DNA of 48,110 nucleotides from a bacterium. GTDB taxonomy: Bacteria > Patescibacteriota > Saccharimonadia > Saccharimonadales > Saccharimonadaceae. Of the stretch, positions 25,094 to 33,519 are shown in pieces. A program made the position numbers and the translations under genes. Where the stretch lies: positions 1 to 48,110 of the forward strand of contig JAUIFG010000007.1 of the NCBI GenBank assembly GCA_030429445.1, read 5' to 3'. The stretch's first letter is position 1; each line of letters begins with the position of its first letter. The notes under the pieces were generated by a model. The model saw only the letters and a list, made by a program, of their open reading frames with translations. It did no database searches and was not told the DNA's origin.

Positions 25094-28000
25094 ATGGGAG
25101 ATAAAAAAATAAACAAAAAAGGGGTGGCTTTGGATGTCTCGGATTACGTGCATCTACACAACCATACCCATCACTCGTTACTAGATGGGATGACAAAGAT
25201 CCCCAATTTGATAGCGCGAACAAAAGAATTGGGGATGCATTCTGTTGCGATTACAGACCACGGAACGATGAGCGGGGTTATTGATTTTTACAAAGCAGCA
25301 AAAGAAGGAGGGGTGAAGCCTGTCATTGGTATGGAGGCTTACGTTGCTGCGAGGTCTCATGTTGATCGTGATCCGCAAAAAGACAAGGCGAGGTACCACT
25401 TGATTATCCTTGCCATGAACAATCAGGGTTACAAAAATCTTATGAAATTAAGTACGATAGCAAATCTAGACGGTTTTTATTACAAGCCTCGTATCGACCA
25501 TGCTTTGTTAGAAAAATACAATGAAGGGCTTATTGTACTCAGTGGTTGTGCGGGCGGTGAGCTGGGCGAACAGTTACAGGTCGATAATTATGAAGAAGCA
25601 AAAAAAATTGCTCAGTGGTACAAAACTGTTTTTGGAGATAGGTACTACTTGGAACTGCAGGATCATGGCCATCCGGACGCGCCAGCGAAATGGGACACAC
25701 AAGTTAAGATAAATGGCTATTTGGAAAAAATTTCCAGAGAGCTTGATATTCCGGCGGCAGTAACGAGTGATGCTCACTATCTTAGGCATGAAGAGCAAGA
25801 CGCGCATGAAATATTACTTTGCGTTGGTACGGGTAGTTACCTGACGGATGAAAAACGAATGAGTCTCAAAGAGTTTGAATTACATGTTACCGATCCGCGC
25901 GATATCATTAATCGTTGGGGCAAAACCAATCCAGACGCTGTTACAAATACAAAAAAAATCGCCGATCGTTGTGATGTAACTATCCAACTGGGCGGGATAT
26001 TAATTCCAAAGTTTCCAACGCCGAAGGGAAAGACAGAAAAGGAATACCTAGATCAGTTGGTGTATCAAGGGATAGCCATTCGCTATCAAGATAAGTCGAG
26101 TGATCAGGCAAAAAAGATGAGCAATGCTGAAATTCGAAAAGCAATGTCAGATGTACAGCGAGAGCGAATGGATATGGAGTTTGGCGTGCTGGATAAAATG
26201 GGCTATAACGGTTATTTTCTCATTGTCCAAGATTTTATAAATTGGGGGAAAGACCAAGGAATTATTTTTGGTCCCGGACGTGGTAGTGCTGCTGGTTCCA
26301 TCATCGCCTATGCTTTGAATATTACCGATCTCGATCCGCTGAAATATGACCTACTTTTTGAACGATTTCTCAATCCAGATCGTATCAGCATGCCCGACAT
26401 CGATATTGATATTCAGGATACGCGACGTGATGAAGTGATACAGTATTGTGCCGAGAAATATGGTGATAGTCGCGTGGCGAATATTGTAACGTTCGGAACA
26501 ATGGCAGCACGAGCGGCAGTGCGTGATGTCGCACGTGTGCTACAAGTGCCATATGCTGAAGCTGATCGGTTTAGTAAGATGATTCCACCACCTCAACAGG
26601 GGCGTCATATTCCTTTGAGTAAATCAATCCAAACAGATCCGGATTTAAAGACAGAGTACGATAACAATCAAGTGGCAAAAGAAGTGTTTGACTTTGCGAT
26701 CCAGCTAGAAGGGACTATTCGTAGTCATGGTGTGCATGCCGCTGGTGTTGTGATTGCACCAGACGATATTGTTAACTTTACGCCACTGGAAATGGCACAA
26801 AAAGGTGTCGTTTCAACACAGTATTCGATGGGGCCAATTGAAGAGCTTGGACTATTAAAAATGGACTTTTTGGGTTTGAGCAATCTCACGATAATTAATA
26901 ATGCCCTTCGTATTATTCGTAAAGTTTATGGCAAGGAAATCGACATATCAAGACTACCCCTTGATGATCAAAAAACATTTGAACTTTTACAACGCGGTGA
27001 TACGACTGGAGTTTTCCAGCTTGAGTCATCTGGCATGAAGCGTTATCTTCGGGAACTCAAACCAACGGTTTTTGATGACATTATTGCGATGTGTGCACTG
27101 TATCGGCCAGGCCCCCTAGGCGCTGGACTGACTGATTCGTTTGTTCGTCGTAAAAACGGCCAAGAAGCAGTCACTTATGAGCATGAGTTGACAAAGAATG
27201 CGCTCCAGGCAACGCATGGTGTCATCGTGTATCAAGAACAGGTGATGCAAATGAGCAAAGAGATGTCGGGCTTTACTGGTGGCGAAGCGGATACATTGCG
27301 TAAAGGTATTGGTAAGAAGATCCCTGCAGTGCTGAAAAAGATGGGGCAACAGTTTATTGACGGTGCTGTTGAAAATGGCGTGCCTAAAGAAGTTGTAGAA
27401 AAAATATGGAACGATATTCTCGGTTTTGCCGATTATGCATTCAATAAATCTCACTCGGCGTGCTATGCTATGATTGCTTATTGGACGGCGTATCTGAAGG
27501 CTCATTATCCCGATGCATTCATGGCTGCACTTTTAACAAGTGATGCGAACGATATCGATAGGTTGGCGATAGAGATTTCCGAAGCGCAGCACATGGGAAT
27601 TAAAGTGTTGCCTCCGGACGTGAATGAGAGTTTCGTTGAGTTCGCTGTTGTCCCTGGCAAGAATCAGATTCGGTTTGGCATGGCTGCAGTCAAGGGTGTC
27701 GGCGTGGGGGCCGTCGAGGAAATATTGCGTGCACGTAAAGAAGCGCGGTTTGAAAATATCGAGGATTTTGCTAGGCGTGTAAGTGTATCAAAGTTTAACA
27801 AAAAAGGCTGGGAGTCATTGATTAAAAGCGGTGGCTTTGATCAAATGGCTGATCGTTCTGACTTGTTATTTAATTTAGAATCCATCCAGTCATTTGCAAG
27901 TAAATTGCAAAAAGAGGCAACAAGTGGGCAGACAGATTTGTTCGGTTTGATGGGTGATTCTTCACAATCAGTGCAGCCATCAATACGCATAGAGCAGGCA

Positions 28001-28780
28001 CCAACAAGACATGCTGAAAAAGAGCGATTGATGTGGGAGCGTGAGCTGATGGGCCTATACATTAGCGCACATCCACTAGATCAATTTAGCGAATACTTTG
28101 CTGAACAGACAACGCCACTTGGTACGCTCCAGCCTGATCATGATGGCAGCAAAGTGACAGTCGGTGGCCTGATCAGTCGGATTCGCACGATTATAACAAA
28201 GAGTGGTAGCAAGATGGCGTTTGTTGCAATTGAAGATAAGACTGGAGAGAGTGAAGTTATCGTTTTTCCAAAAGTGTATCAGCAAATTGGTGAAGATTTG
28301 AAGCAGGACGTTGCAATAAAAATTGAAGGAAGTGTTAATGCTCGTGATCGAGATGGAGCGCTGGGTAGTGAGGTCAAGGTCATGGCGGATACTATCTCTA
28401 TTGTGACGGATAAAGAACTACGTGATTACGAGCCAACTGGGCAGCCCCTTTCGGCACCGACGCCAGGCAAGGTTCGAACAACCCGTCGTCCTAGTAACAG
28501 CTCAACCCCTCAAAATTCGACAAAGCCAGTCGAGATGGTCACGCCTGTAGCGATTGAGTCAAAAAAGTTGTATGTGCAAATCAAGGATCCAGACGATCAC
28601 AAAGCTTTACAGGCACTCAAAGAAACATGCAGTTTACATCCGGGTGGAGACAGCATTGTCCTTGTATTAGGTACCGATAAGAAGTCTGCTATCAAATTAC
28701 CATTTTCCGTTGAGAGCAGCGACCGACTTATTGGTGAACTCGTCAAGTTACTTGGCGAAGATGCGGTTGTAGTAAAATAG
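25094..28780 (+). CDS. dnaE: DNA polymerase III subunit alpha
   Basis: The replicative C-family polymerase. An N-terminal PHP domain (VHLHNHTHHSLLDGM, AITDHGTMSGVIDFY, SDAHYLRHEEQDAHEI) keeps histidines that bind metal in active PHP domains. The palm motif reads PDIDIDI at residues 434-440, with catalytic D435 and D437; the usual last Phe is Ile. HGVHAAGVVI, LLKMDFLGLSNL and ALYRPGPLG are family blocks. An OB domain (KVTVGGLISRIRTI...FVAIEDKTGESEVIVF) lies near 1020-1090, and a DnaE-type tail ends the protein. I chose ATG 25094 (1228 residues) because upstream sequence holds the promoter. Confidence 0.96.
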   Translation: MGDKKINKKGVALDVSDYVHLHNHTHHSLLDGMTKIPNLIARTKELGMHSVAITDHGTMSGVIDFYKAAKEGGVKPVIGMEAYVAARSHVDRDPQKDKARYHLIILAMNNQGYKNLMKLSTIANLDGFYYKPRIDHALLEKYNEGLIVLSGCAGGELGEQLQVDNYEEAKKIAQWYKTVFGDRYYLELQDHGHPDAPAKWDTQVKINGYLEKISRELDIPAAVTSDAHYLRHEEQDAHEILLCVGTGSYLTDEKRMSLKEFELHVTDPRDIINRWGKTNPDAVTNTKKIADRCDVTIQLGGILIPKFPTPKGKTEKEYLDQLVYQGIAIRYQDKSSDQAKKMSNAEIRKAMSDVQRERMDMEFGVLDKMGYNGYFLIVQDFINWGKDQGIIFGPGRGSAAGSIIAYALNITDLDPLKYDLLFERFLNPDRISMPDIDIDIQDTRRDEVIQYCAEKYGDSRVANIVTFGTMAARAAVRDVARVLQVPYAEADRFSKMIPPPQQGRHIPLSKSIQTDPDLKTEYDNNQVAKEVFDFAIQLEGTIRSHGVHAAGVVIAPDDIVNFTPLEMAQKGVVSTQYSMGPIEELGLLKMDFLGLSNLTIINNALRIIRKVYGKEIDISRLPLDDQKTFELLQRGDTTGVFQLESSGMKRYLRELKPTVFDDIIAMCALYRPGPLGAGLTDSFVRRKNGQEAVTYEHELTKNALQATHGVIVYQEQVMQMSKEMSGFTGGEADTLRKGIGKKIPAVLKKMGQQFIDGAVENGVPKEVVEKIWNDILGFADYAFNKSHSACYAMIAYWTAYLKAHYPDAFMAALLTSDANDIDRLAIEISEAQHMGIKVLPPDVNESFVEFAVVPGKNQIRFGMAAVKGVGVGAVEEILRARKEARFENIEDFARRVSVSKFNKKGWESLIKSGGFDQMADRSDLLFNLESIQSFASKLQKEATSGQTDLFGLMGDSSQSVQPSIRIEQAPTRHAEKERLMWERELMGLYISAHPLDQFSEYFAEQTTPLGTLQPDHDGSKVTVGGLISRIRTIITKSGSKMAFVAIEDKTGESEVIVFPKVYQQIGEDLKQDVAIKIEGSVNARDRDGALGSEVKVMADTISIVTDKELRDYEPTGQPLSAPTPGKVRTTRRPSNSSTPQNSTKPVEMVTPVAIESKKLYVQIKDPDDHKALQALKETCSLHPGGDSIVLVLGTDKKSAIKLPFSVESSDRLIGELVKLLGEDAVVVK

Positions 28781-28786
28781 TTATAC

Positions 28787-29686
28787 ATGGAACGACCACA
28801 AAAAAGTATAGAACAACCAGTTGATAAATTTGATCACGAATTGACGCAATTGCAGGTGGATGCGATTGCTTTGGCTGACGAGCTATTAAAGTGCAAGCCC
28901 GATGGCTCTCCTCTTTCATTTATAGATATCGTATTGACTGGTGACCAGCAAGAAATGTTGGCAGATATCAAAGCAGGACCTCTGGCTAGCTTACTAGCTG
29001 GCCAGAGTGAACAATTGGCAATAGAGTCAGATGGAAGCTACTATCCGATTCTGGATGTACGCAAGGAGGCTGCTGAGTTTACAGGAGTGTCACTCCGTGT
29101 ATGGGGATGGGATCATGACAAAATTCGCTATACCTCCGATCGAGATCAAGGTTCACCCTATGAATATAAGGAATATCCTGATCAAAAAGACAAGGCGCGT
29201 CAATTAGAAATTAGGATGGGGTATAGAGTTGGTGATGAGGTGGTAAATGAAGAACTCAGTTTGTATGCGAGTGAAAACCAGCATAACCATATGTATGTAT
29301 CGAGCCAAATTAGCATGATGGCGTATGCGGAAACTGGATATGAAGGGCACGGTGGAAAGCATGACGATGATCTAAGTGATGAAGCGGTTGAATGGTTTTT
29401 AGATTTTGTTGCTCGTAATGTCGGTGATCAGCCAAAAAGCTTTTATCAGCTGACAGATGAAAAGGTCCAAAAGGTTCGAGAGTTAGCCGAAGCGCACGGT
29501 GTACTTGGTGTCATCGATGAACTGATCGATGTAACATGGGACGCTCAAGCCCTGTACCTTATGCGGTTACGCCGCGACGATCTAGGCGGCAAGTCTATAT
29601 TGTGGTGTCTCGAGAAACCAGAAACGGCTGAAAAGGCGGCGGAGGCTACACGAACGCTTATCGCTGAATGGAAAAATCAAGAATAG
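28787..29686 (+). CDS. Unknown soluble protein, 299 residues
   Basis: I do not recognise this family. The protein is acidic, without membrane segments or signal peptide. It begins with a helical Asp/Glu/Gln-rich stretch, followed by a central region with many Tyr, Asp and Trp (VSLRVWGWDHDKIRYTSD, SPYEYKEYPDQKDKA). A helical C-terminal part follows (YQLTDEKVQKVRELAEAHGVLGVIDELID, TAEKAAEATRTLIAEW). TAAAAT lies 8 nt before the ATG within the end of dnaE, so it may have its own promoter. It overlaps the next unknown gene by 19 nt, suggesting a functional pair. Confidence 0.7.
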   Translation: MERPQKSIEQPVDKFDHELTQLQVDAIALADELLKCKPDGSPLSFIDIVLTGDQQEMLADIKAGPLASLLAGQSEQLAIESDGSYYPILDVRKEAAEFTGVSLRVWGWDHDKIRYTSDRDQGSPYEYKEYPDQKDKARQLEIRMGYRVGDEVVNEELSLYASENQHNHMYVSSQISMMAYAETGYEGHGGKHDDDLSDEAVEWFLDFVARNVGDQPKSFYQLTDEKVQKVRELAEAHGVLGVIDELIDVTWDAQALYLMRLRRDDLGGKSILWCLEKPETAEKAAEATRTLIAEWKNQE

Positions 29687-30147
29687 CAGTGAACAAATTT
29701 GAAAAAACCACATCAAGCGTAGAAGATTCAGAGATTGCCAATCTGTATTCGGAACTTCAGGCAAATGGGAAATTTGTAATTGATCACGAGGAGGGTCGAA
29801 ATTACATAGCGCATGTAGGGTCATACCAAGAACCACAGCATACCGCAATCGGAGTGTCTTTATCGCGTAAAGAGGCGATAAAGTTAGCAGATGCTAACTA
29901 TGAAGAGCGGACTGCTTACGAAGATAGCGGTTATAGACTTCTTTGTAGTGAGCAAATCGACAATGCATGGGTTAACATATATGTCTATGCAGATCCAGAT
30001 GGTACATTGTGGCAACGAGCAGTTGTTAAGCGCGGTGGTTACGGTGATTTTATCATTGATGATGATCAAAGTGGCCCAGATTTACTCGTAAGTGAACGGT
30101 TGTACACAAAGGTACGTAAGTATATTAACGGCTTGAACTGGAAGTAA
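29668..30147 (+). CDS. Unknown soluble protein, ~159 residues
   Basis: No family recognised. The product is acidic and probably cytoplasmic (FVIDHEEGRNYIAHVGSY, GVSLSRKEAIKLADANYEERTAYEDSG, WVNIYVYADPDGTLWQRAVVKRGGYGDFIIDDDQSGPD). It looks like a small alpha/beta domain. The start is uncertain: ATG 29668 overlaps the upstream gene by 19 nt, while GTG 29689 would give 152 residues and almost no overlap; neither has a good ribosome site. Its last 23 nt overlap the 3' end of the convergent methyltransferase gene. Confidence 0.65.
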   Translation: MEKSRIAVNKFEKTTSSVEDSEIANLYSELQANGKFVIDHEEGRNYIAHVGSYQEPQHTAIGVSLSRKEAIKLADANYEERTAYEDSGYRLLCSEQIDNAWVNIYVYADPDGTLWQRAVVKRGGYGDFIIDDDQSGPDLLVSERLYTKVRKYINGLNWK

Positions 30148-30622
30148 TCCCATAGAGTGCGATACCGGTCGCTACGCTGACATTGAATGACTCTTTTTCA
30201 CCTTTCATCGGGATTTCAATTAGTTGATCGCATCGTTGTAGCAATTCCGATGTGAGGCCTTCGACTTCTTCACCGATAAGTAGGGCGATTTTTTGAGGAG
30301 GTTGATAGCTGGCAATTGGAATGGACTTCTCGTCCTGTTCGAGACCAACAATTATATAGCCGTCTGCTTTGAGCGCTTCAAGATTTAGTTTTTCTTGATA
30401 TTCAAACGGCACCATATTTTCTGCACCGAGCGCAGTTTTATGAATTTGCGAGGTCAACTTGTTGGCTATGTGCGGAAGTCGACTGTCGTTTGTCGTATGG
30501 GGATATGGCGAATAGCCACTGATTATAATTTTTTGCACGCCAAAGCCTTCGCAGGTACGAAAAATAGACCCAATATTATGGGTTGAACGAATATTGTGCG
30601 CAACGACGATTATATCTGGCAT
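30125..30622 (-). CDS. SPOUT (TrmH/SpoU-family) RNA methyltransferase
   Basis: A 165-residue single-domain knotted methyltransferase that would transfer a methyl group from S-adenosylmethionine to rRNA or tRNA ribose. The three SPOUT motifs are present: HNIRSTHNIGSIFRTCEGFG (with the catalytic Arg), LLIGEEVEGLTSELLQRCD, and IPMKGEKESFNVSVATGIALYGI. There is no N-terminal substrate-binding L30e-like domain, so it resembles the compact TrmL/TrmH type. Its own -10 box sits 6 nt before the start, and it is divergent from pilB. The exact target nucleotide is unknown. Confidence 0.9.
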   Translation of the reverse strand: MPDIIVVAHNIRSTHNIGSIFRTCEGFGVQKIIISGYSPYPHTTNDSRLPHIANKLTSQIHKTALGAENMVPFEYQEKLNLEALKADGYIIVGLEQDEKSIPIASYQPPQKIALLIGEEVEGLTSELLQRCDQLIEIPMKGEKESFNVSVATGIALYGITSSSSR

Positions 30623-30628
30623 ATAACC

Positions 30629-30634
30629 ATTCTA
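30629..30634 (-). promoter_or_regulatory. -10 box of the SPOUT methyltransferase, leaderless arrangement
   Basis: On the minus strand TAGAAT ends 6 nt before the ATG (start codon at 30620-30622), with no Shine-Dalgarno. The pilB promoter (TATAGT, 30662-30667) faces the other way 28 bp further on. Confidence 0.5.
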
Positions 30635-30678
30635 GCACTGTTATTTACATAAGCTTTTTGCTATAGTAAACACTGAAT

Positions 30679-32310
30679 ATGGACGAGAAGAAAATCCAGA
30701 GTCAGCGACGTGAACATGAAGAGAAGTCGACAGAATCTAGAGCGGCTGTATTAGGCTTGCCATATCTGGATGCTCGTGAGTTTGAAGAAAAATTAGATCT
30801 TGTCCGCGAAGGTATGATGTTAGTCGAAGACATGCATAAATACCGGATGGTGCCTTTGCAGATGGGTTCCGAGTATGAACCATATCGGTTCGGTGTTACT
30901 AGCCAGACTCCACAGTCGATTATCGAAAAGAAAAGACAGGAATATCAGGATAAAGGTCGCGAGGCTCAGATATTTCTCCTGAGCAATACCGGCTATCTGA
31001 CGCTAATGAATCGTTATGATCCGCCAAAGAAAGTTATTTACGAGGATATCACTATTGCTAAGTCTGGTGATAGCTCAACGATTGCTGAAGTAAGCAAAAC
31101 GTTAAATTCAGTGGGCTCAGATCAGGTACTGGACTATTTAATTGATCAGGCAGACAAGCTTGGTGCTAGCGATATTCATGTTGAAAATCAACGAACGTAC
31201 ATACGCATTCGTATGCGTATCGATGGTGCTTTGCACCCCGTTGCTGAAATTACCAAGGACAAATACCGTATTTTGATGGGCGCAATTGGTTCGCGTGCGA
31301 ATATTTCATCAGCTGCAAAAACATCGCAGTCCGGTCATATACAAAAAGACATTACCCGCAATGGTAGCACCCATCTGTTGAATATTCGTATCGAGACCGT
31401 TCCGAGTATGTACGGACAGGACGCTGTACTCCGTCTATTCAATTTTGATGAATCAATGCTTAATCTGGATCTGCTCGGTATTCCAAAGCGTGAAATGGCA
31501 GAGCTCCATGAGATTACACGACATCCGCGCGGCATGATGCTGATGGTTGGTCCTACAGGGAGTGGTAAATCAACGACACTCTATAGTGTTCTCAATGCGC
31601 TTAACTCAACTCAGCGCAAGATTTTAACACTTGAAGATCCGATAGAGTATGGCATCAGTGGCATCACTCAGATTCCAATTGATTCTACGCATGGTCAGAC
31701 ATTCGCCGATGGGTTGCGTTCTATTTTGCGTCTTGACCCTGATGTTGTGATGGTTGGTGAGATTCGTGATGTTGATACGGCAAAGACCGCCATACAAGCT
31801 TCGATTACCGGACATTTGGTGCTCTCATCGTTTCACGCTAATTCAACGGCAGCAGCATTTAGCCGTATGATCGGTATGATCGGTATCAATCCAATATTCA
31901 GTAGTGCGATACGCCTGCTAATCGCTCAACGTCTAGTGCGTCGTCTGTATGATGGTTCAAAAGAAGCCTATGAGCCAGATGAAGCTACAAAGAGATGGGT
32001 GCGTCGAACACTCTACGGCGTTGCGCCGGATAGAATGGAAGGAATTGATTTGAATAACTTCAAACTTTACAAACCCAAAGTTCACCCTGATGCACCGTTT
32101 GGCTTCAAGGGGCGAATTGTGATTATGGAGCAAATGGTGGTAAATCAGCACATCCAGGCGTTTCTAAGGGGTGATGTTGCTGACGCCAACCCTGAAAATA
32201 TCGAAAAAACAGCAAAGGAATCAGCTGGTTTGATTACCCTTATCCAAGCAGGTACCTTAGCGGCTTTGCGCGGCGAGACAACGCTTGAAGAAGTCAATAG
32301 AGCTATTTAA
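30679..32310 (+). CDS. pilB: PilB/GspE-family secretion ATPase
   Basis: The hexameric ATPase that drives type IV pilus or type II secretion assembly. Walker A is GPTGSGKSTT at residues 291-300. An Asp box (LTLEDPIEYGI), Walker B region (LDPDVVMVGEIRD, near 353-365) and His box (GHLVLSSFHANST) are all intact. The N-terminal 130 residues are a shortened, divergent version of the usual N domain. The C-terminal part contains no cysteines, so the tetracysteine zinc site common in GspE/PilB is absent. At 543 residues it is near family size. No pilC, pilT or pilin gene is adjacent, so the rest of the machine must lie elsewhere. Confidence 0.9.
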   Translation: MDEKKIQSQRREHEEKSTESRAAVLGLPYLDAREFEEKLDLVREGMMLVEDMHKYRMVPLQMGSEYEPYRFGVTSQTPQSIIEKKRQEYQDKGREAQIFLLSNTGYLTLMNRYDPPKKVIYEDITIAKSGDSSTIAEVSKTLNSVGSDQVLDYLIDQADKLGASDIHVENQRTYIRIRMRIDGALHPVAEITKDKYRILMGAIGSRANISSAAKTSQSGHIQKDITRNGSTHLLNIRIETVPSMYGQDAVLRLFNFDESMLNLDLLGIPKREMAELHEITRHPRGMMLMVGPTGSGKSTTLYSVLNALNSTQRKILTLEDPIEYGISGITQIPIDSTHGQTFADGLRSILRLDPDVVMVGEIRDVDTAKTAIQASITGHLVLSSFHANSTAAAFSRMIGMIGINPIFSSAIRLLIAQRLVRRLYDGSKEAYEPDEATKRWVRRTLYGVAPDRMEGIDLNNFKLYKPKVHPDAPFGFKGRIVIMEQMVVNQHIQAFLRGDVADANPENIEKTAKESAGLITLIQAGTLAALRGETTLEEVNRAI

Positions 32311-32364
32311 GAAGCACTCTTTTTCAAAATAATCATTCTAACCCTTTTAAATGTGTTAAAAATA

Positions 32365-32373
32365 TGCTAAAGT
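32365..32373 (+). promoter_or_regulatory. Possible extended -10 promoter of rplS
   Basis: TGCTAAAGT followed by AAACA, with TTTTAA about 17 bp upstream (32345-32350). The pilB promoter has a similar core (GCTATAGTAAACA), so the two may share a variant. The remaining 32311-32416 gap is A/T-rich and shows nothing else except a GAGAG ribosome site before ATG 32417. Confidence 0.35.
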
Positions 32374-32416
32374 AAACAATTGAATTGCATTAATAAATGA
32401 CAGAACGAGAGATAAA

Positions 32417-32941
32417 ATGAGTTTTGCACTAATCCAAAAAGTAAATGATGAACAAAAAAAGGCCGCTGTAGTTGACGTACGAAGTGGTGATACTGTTCGT
32501 GTTCATCAGAAAATTAAAGAAGGCGCCAAAGAGCGTATCCAGATATTTGAAGGCGTTGTTATCCGAACTGACAATAAAAAACAGCATACGAGCCGTATTA
32601 CGGTTCGCAAGGTCGCAAGTGGTGTTGGTGTTGAAAAGAGCTTCTTGCTTCATAGCCCACTTGTTGAAAAAGTTGAAGTTGTTCGTCGATCAAAGGTTCG
32701 CCGTAACTTCTTGTCATACCTCAGGAATCGTAGTGGTAAGAGCGCTCGTCTAAGTGCCGTAAACTTTGATCGAGAGTCTGTGAATGAAGTCCATGATCCA
32801 GAGGCTGAAGCTGAAGAAGCGCGCATGAAAGAAGAAGCAAAGAAAGCCGCTGAAGAAAAAGTAGCTGAAAAAGCCGCTGCAGACGAAGAACTTGCAAAGA
32901 AGCAAGCTGAAGTCGAAGCTCGACACAGCGAAGAAAAGTAG
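32417..32941 (+). CDS. rplS: Ribosomal protein L19 with long C-terminal extension
   Basis: L19 lies at the interface of the 50S and 30S subunits. The first ~112 residues are a standard L19 (VRSGDTVRVHQKIKEGAKERIQIFEGVVIR, KVASGVGVEKSFLLHSPLVEKVEVVRRSKVRR, FLSYLRNRSGKSARL). About 60 further residues form a Glu/Lys/Ala-rich helix (PEAEAEEARMKEEAKKAAEEK...). The family is normally about 115 residues, so this is a real extension; it is in frame with no sign of frameshift and the terminator lies right behind it. The tail is low-complexity and probably surface-exposed. Confidence 0.95.
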   Translation: MSFALIQKVNDEQKKAAVVDVRSGDTVRVHQKIKEGAKERIQIFEGVVIRTDNKKQHTSRITVRKVASGVGVEKSFLLHSPLVEKVEVVRRSKVRRNFLSYLRNRSGKSARLSAVNFDRESVNEVHDPEAEAEEARMKEEAKKAAEEKVAEKAAADEELAKKQAEVEARHSEEK

Positions 32942-32960
32942 ATTTAGAGTAGAAGTAAAA

Positions 32961-32984
32961 AACGCTCCGAAGGGGCGTTTTTTT
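32961..32984 (+). terminator. Rho-independent terminator after rplS
   Basis: AACGCTCC (32961-32968), loop GAA, GGGGCGTT (32972-32979) and a T run to 32984. The 8-bp stem contains one G-T pair. This is the clearest intrinsic terminator in the window. Confidence 0.9.
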
Positions 32985-33017
32985 CAATTCAAAAAGTTAC
33001 CTGATAGATCGGTTGTG

Positions 33018-33056
33018 TTGCAGTAAGGCGCAGCAATTGTTTACGCCTTACTGCAA
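33018..33056. repeat. Perfect 13-bp inverted repeat
   Basis: TTGCAGTAAGGCG (33018-33030) is repeated inverted as CGCCTTACTGCAA (33044-33056) around a 13-nt loop. No T tract follows on either strand. It lies between the rplS terminator and the 3' end of the minus-strand membrane gene. It could be a second terminator, a protein-binding site or a small structured RNA. Confidence 0.7.
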
Positions 33057-33068
33057 TTCCCGCAGCAT

Positions 33069-33413
33069 TTATCGTACAAAACCGCGGCTCACAGTAATGA
33101 CAACCGTGCATGTAGCATCAAAGATTGCTCTAAGCGCTGTAAAGGCAAGGGTGAGCGGTCCAAGTACGACAGCGAGCCAAACCAGTGGAATAACGCGATT
33201 GTCGTTACTATTGATACCAAACTCTTCTAGCAGGGTTGCTTCACCCTTGTCGCGTACGAATGCAAGAATAAACGTACATCCCACACCGATGGACCACCAG
33301 ATCCACCAGTTGTTTTGGTAATCCTCGTCTGCCTGAATCTTTAAGATGGTAATGACCGAGAAAGTCAGAACCATTAAAGTAACAAAACGCCTTACTATGC
33401 GTACGTTATTCAT
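33069..33413 (-). CDS. Small membrane protein, unknown
   Basis: 114 residues with three hydrophobic segments (about 8-24, 36-51 and 74-96) and short charged loops (RDKGEATLLEEFGINSNDNR). No family recognised. It is the only minus-strand gene between rplS and the rnhB fusion, two genes whose relatives are often neighbours, so it looks inserted. The ribosome site before ATG 33413 is weak (GGGA). Its 3' end is next to the inverted repeat at 33018-33056. Confidence 0.65.
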   Translation of the reverse strand: MNNVRIVRRFVTLMVLTFSVITILKIQADEDYQNNWWIWWSIGVGCTFILAFVRDKGEATLLEEFGINSNDNRVIPLVWLAVVLGPLTLAFTALRAIFDATCTVVITVSRGFVR

Positions 33414-33519
33414 GAGTTGTTCCCATCTATCAGGTGCATGATTAACGGTATTTCCGCAAATCTATAAACATATAAACAGATTATCGACATGCGTGCAATG
33501 GTATACAATAACTCATAGT

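Noticed and set aside
32999-33435. ACCTGATAGAT at 32999-33009 and its inverted copy at 33425-33435 flank the small membrane gene and the hairpin, like terminal inverted repeats of a mini-element.
   Set aside because: An 11-bp match at this distance is expected several times by chance in 48 kb, no target-site duplication is visible, and the gene is not transposase-like.
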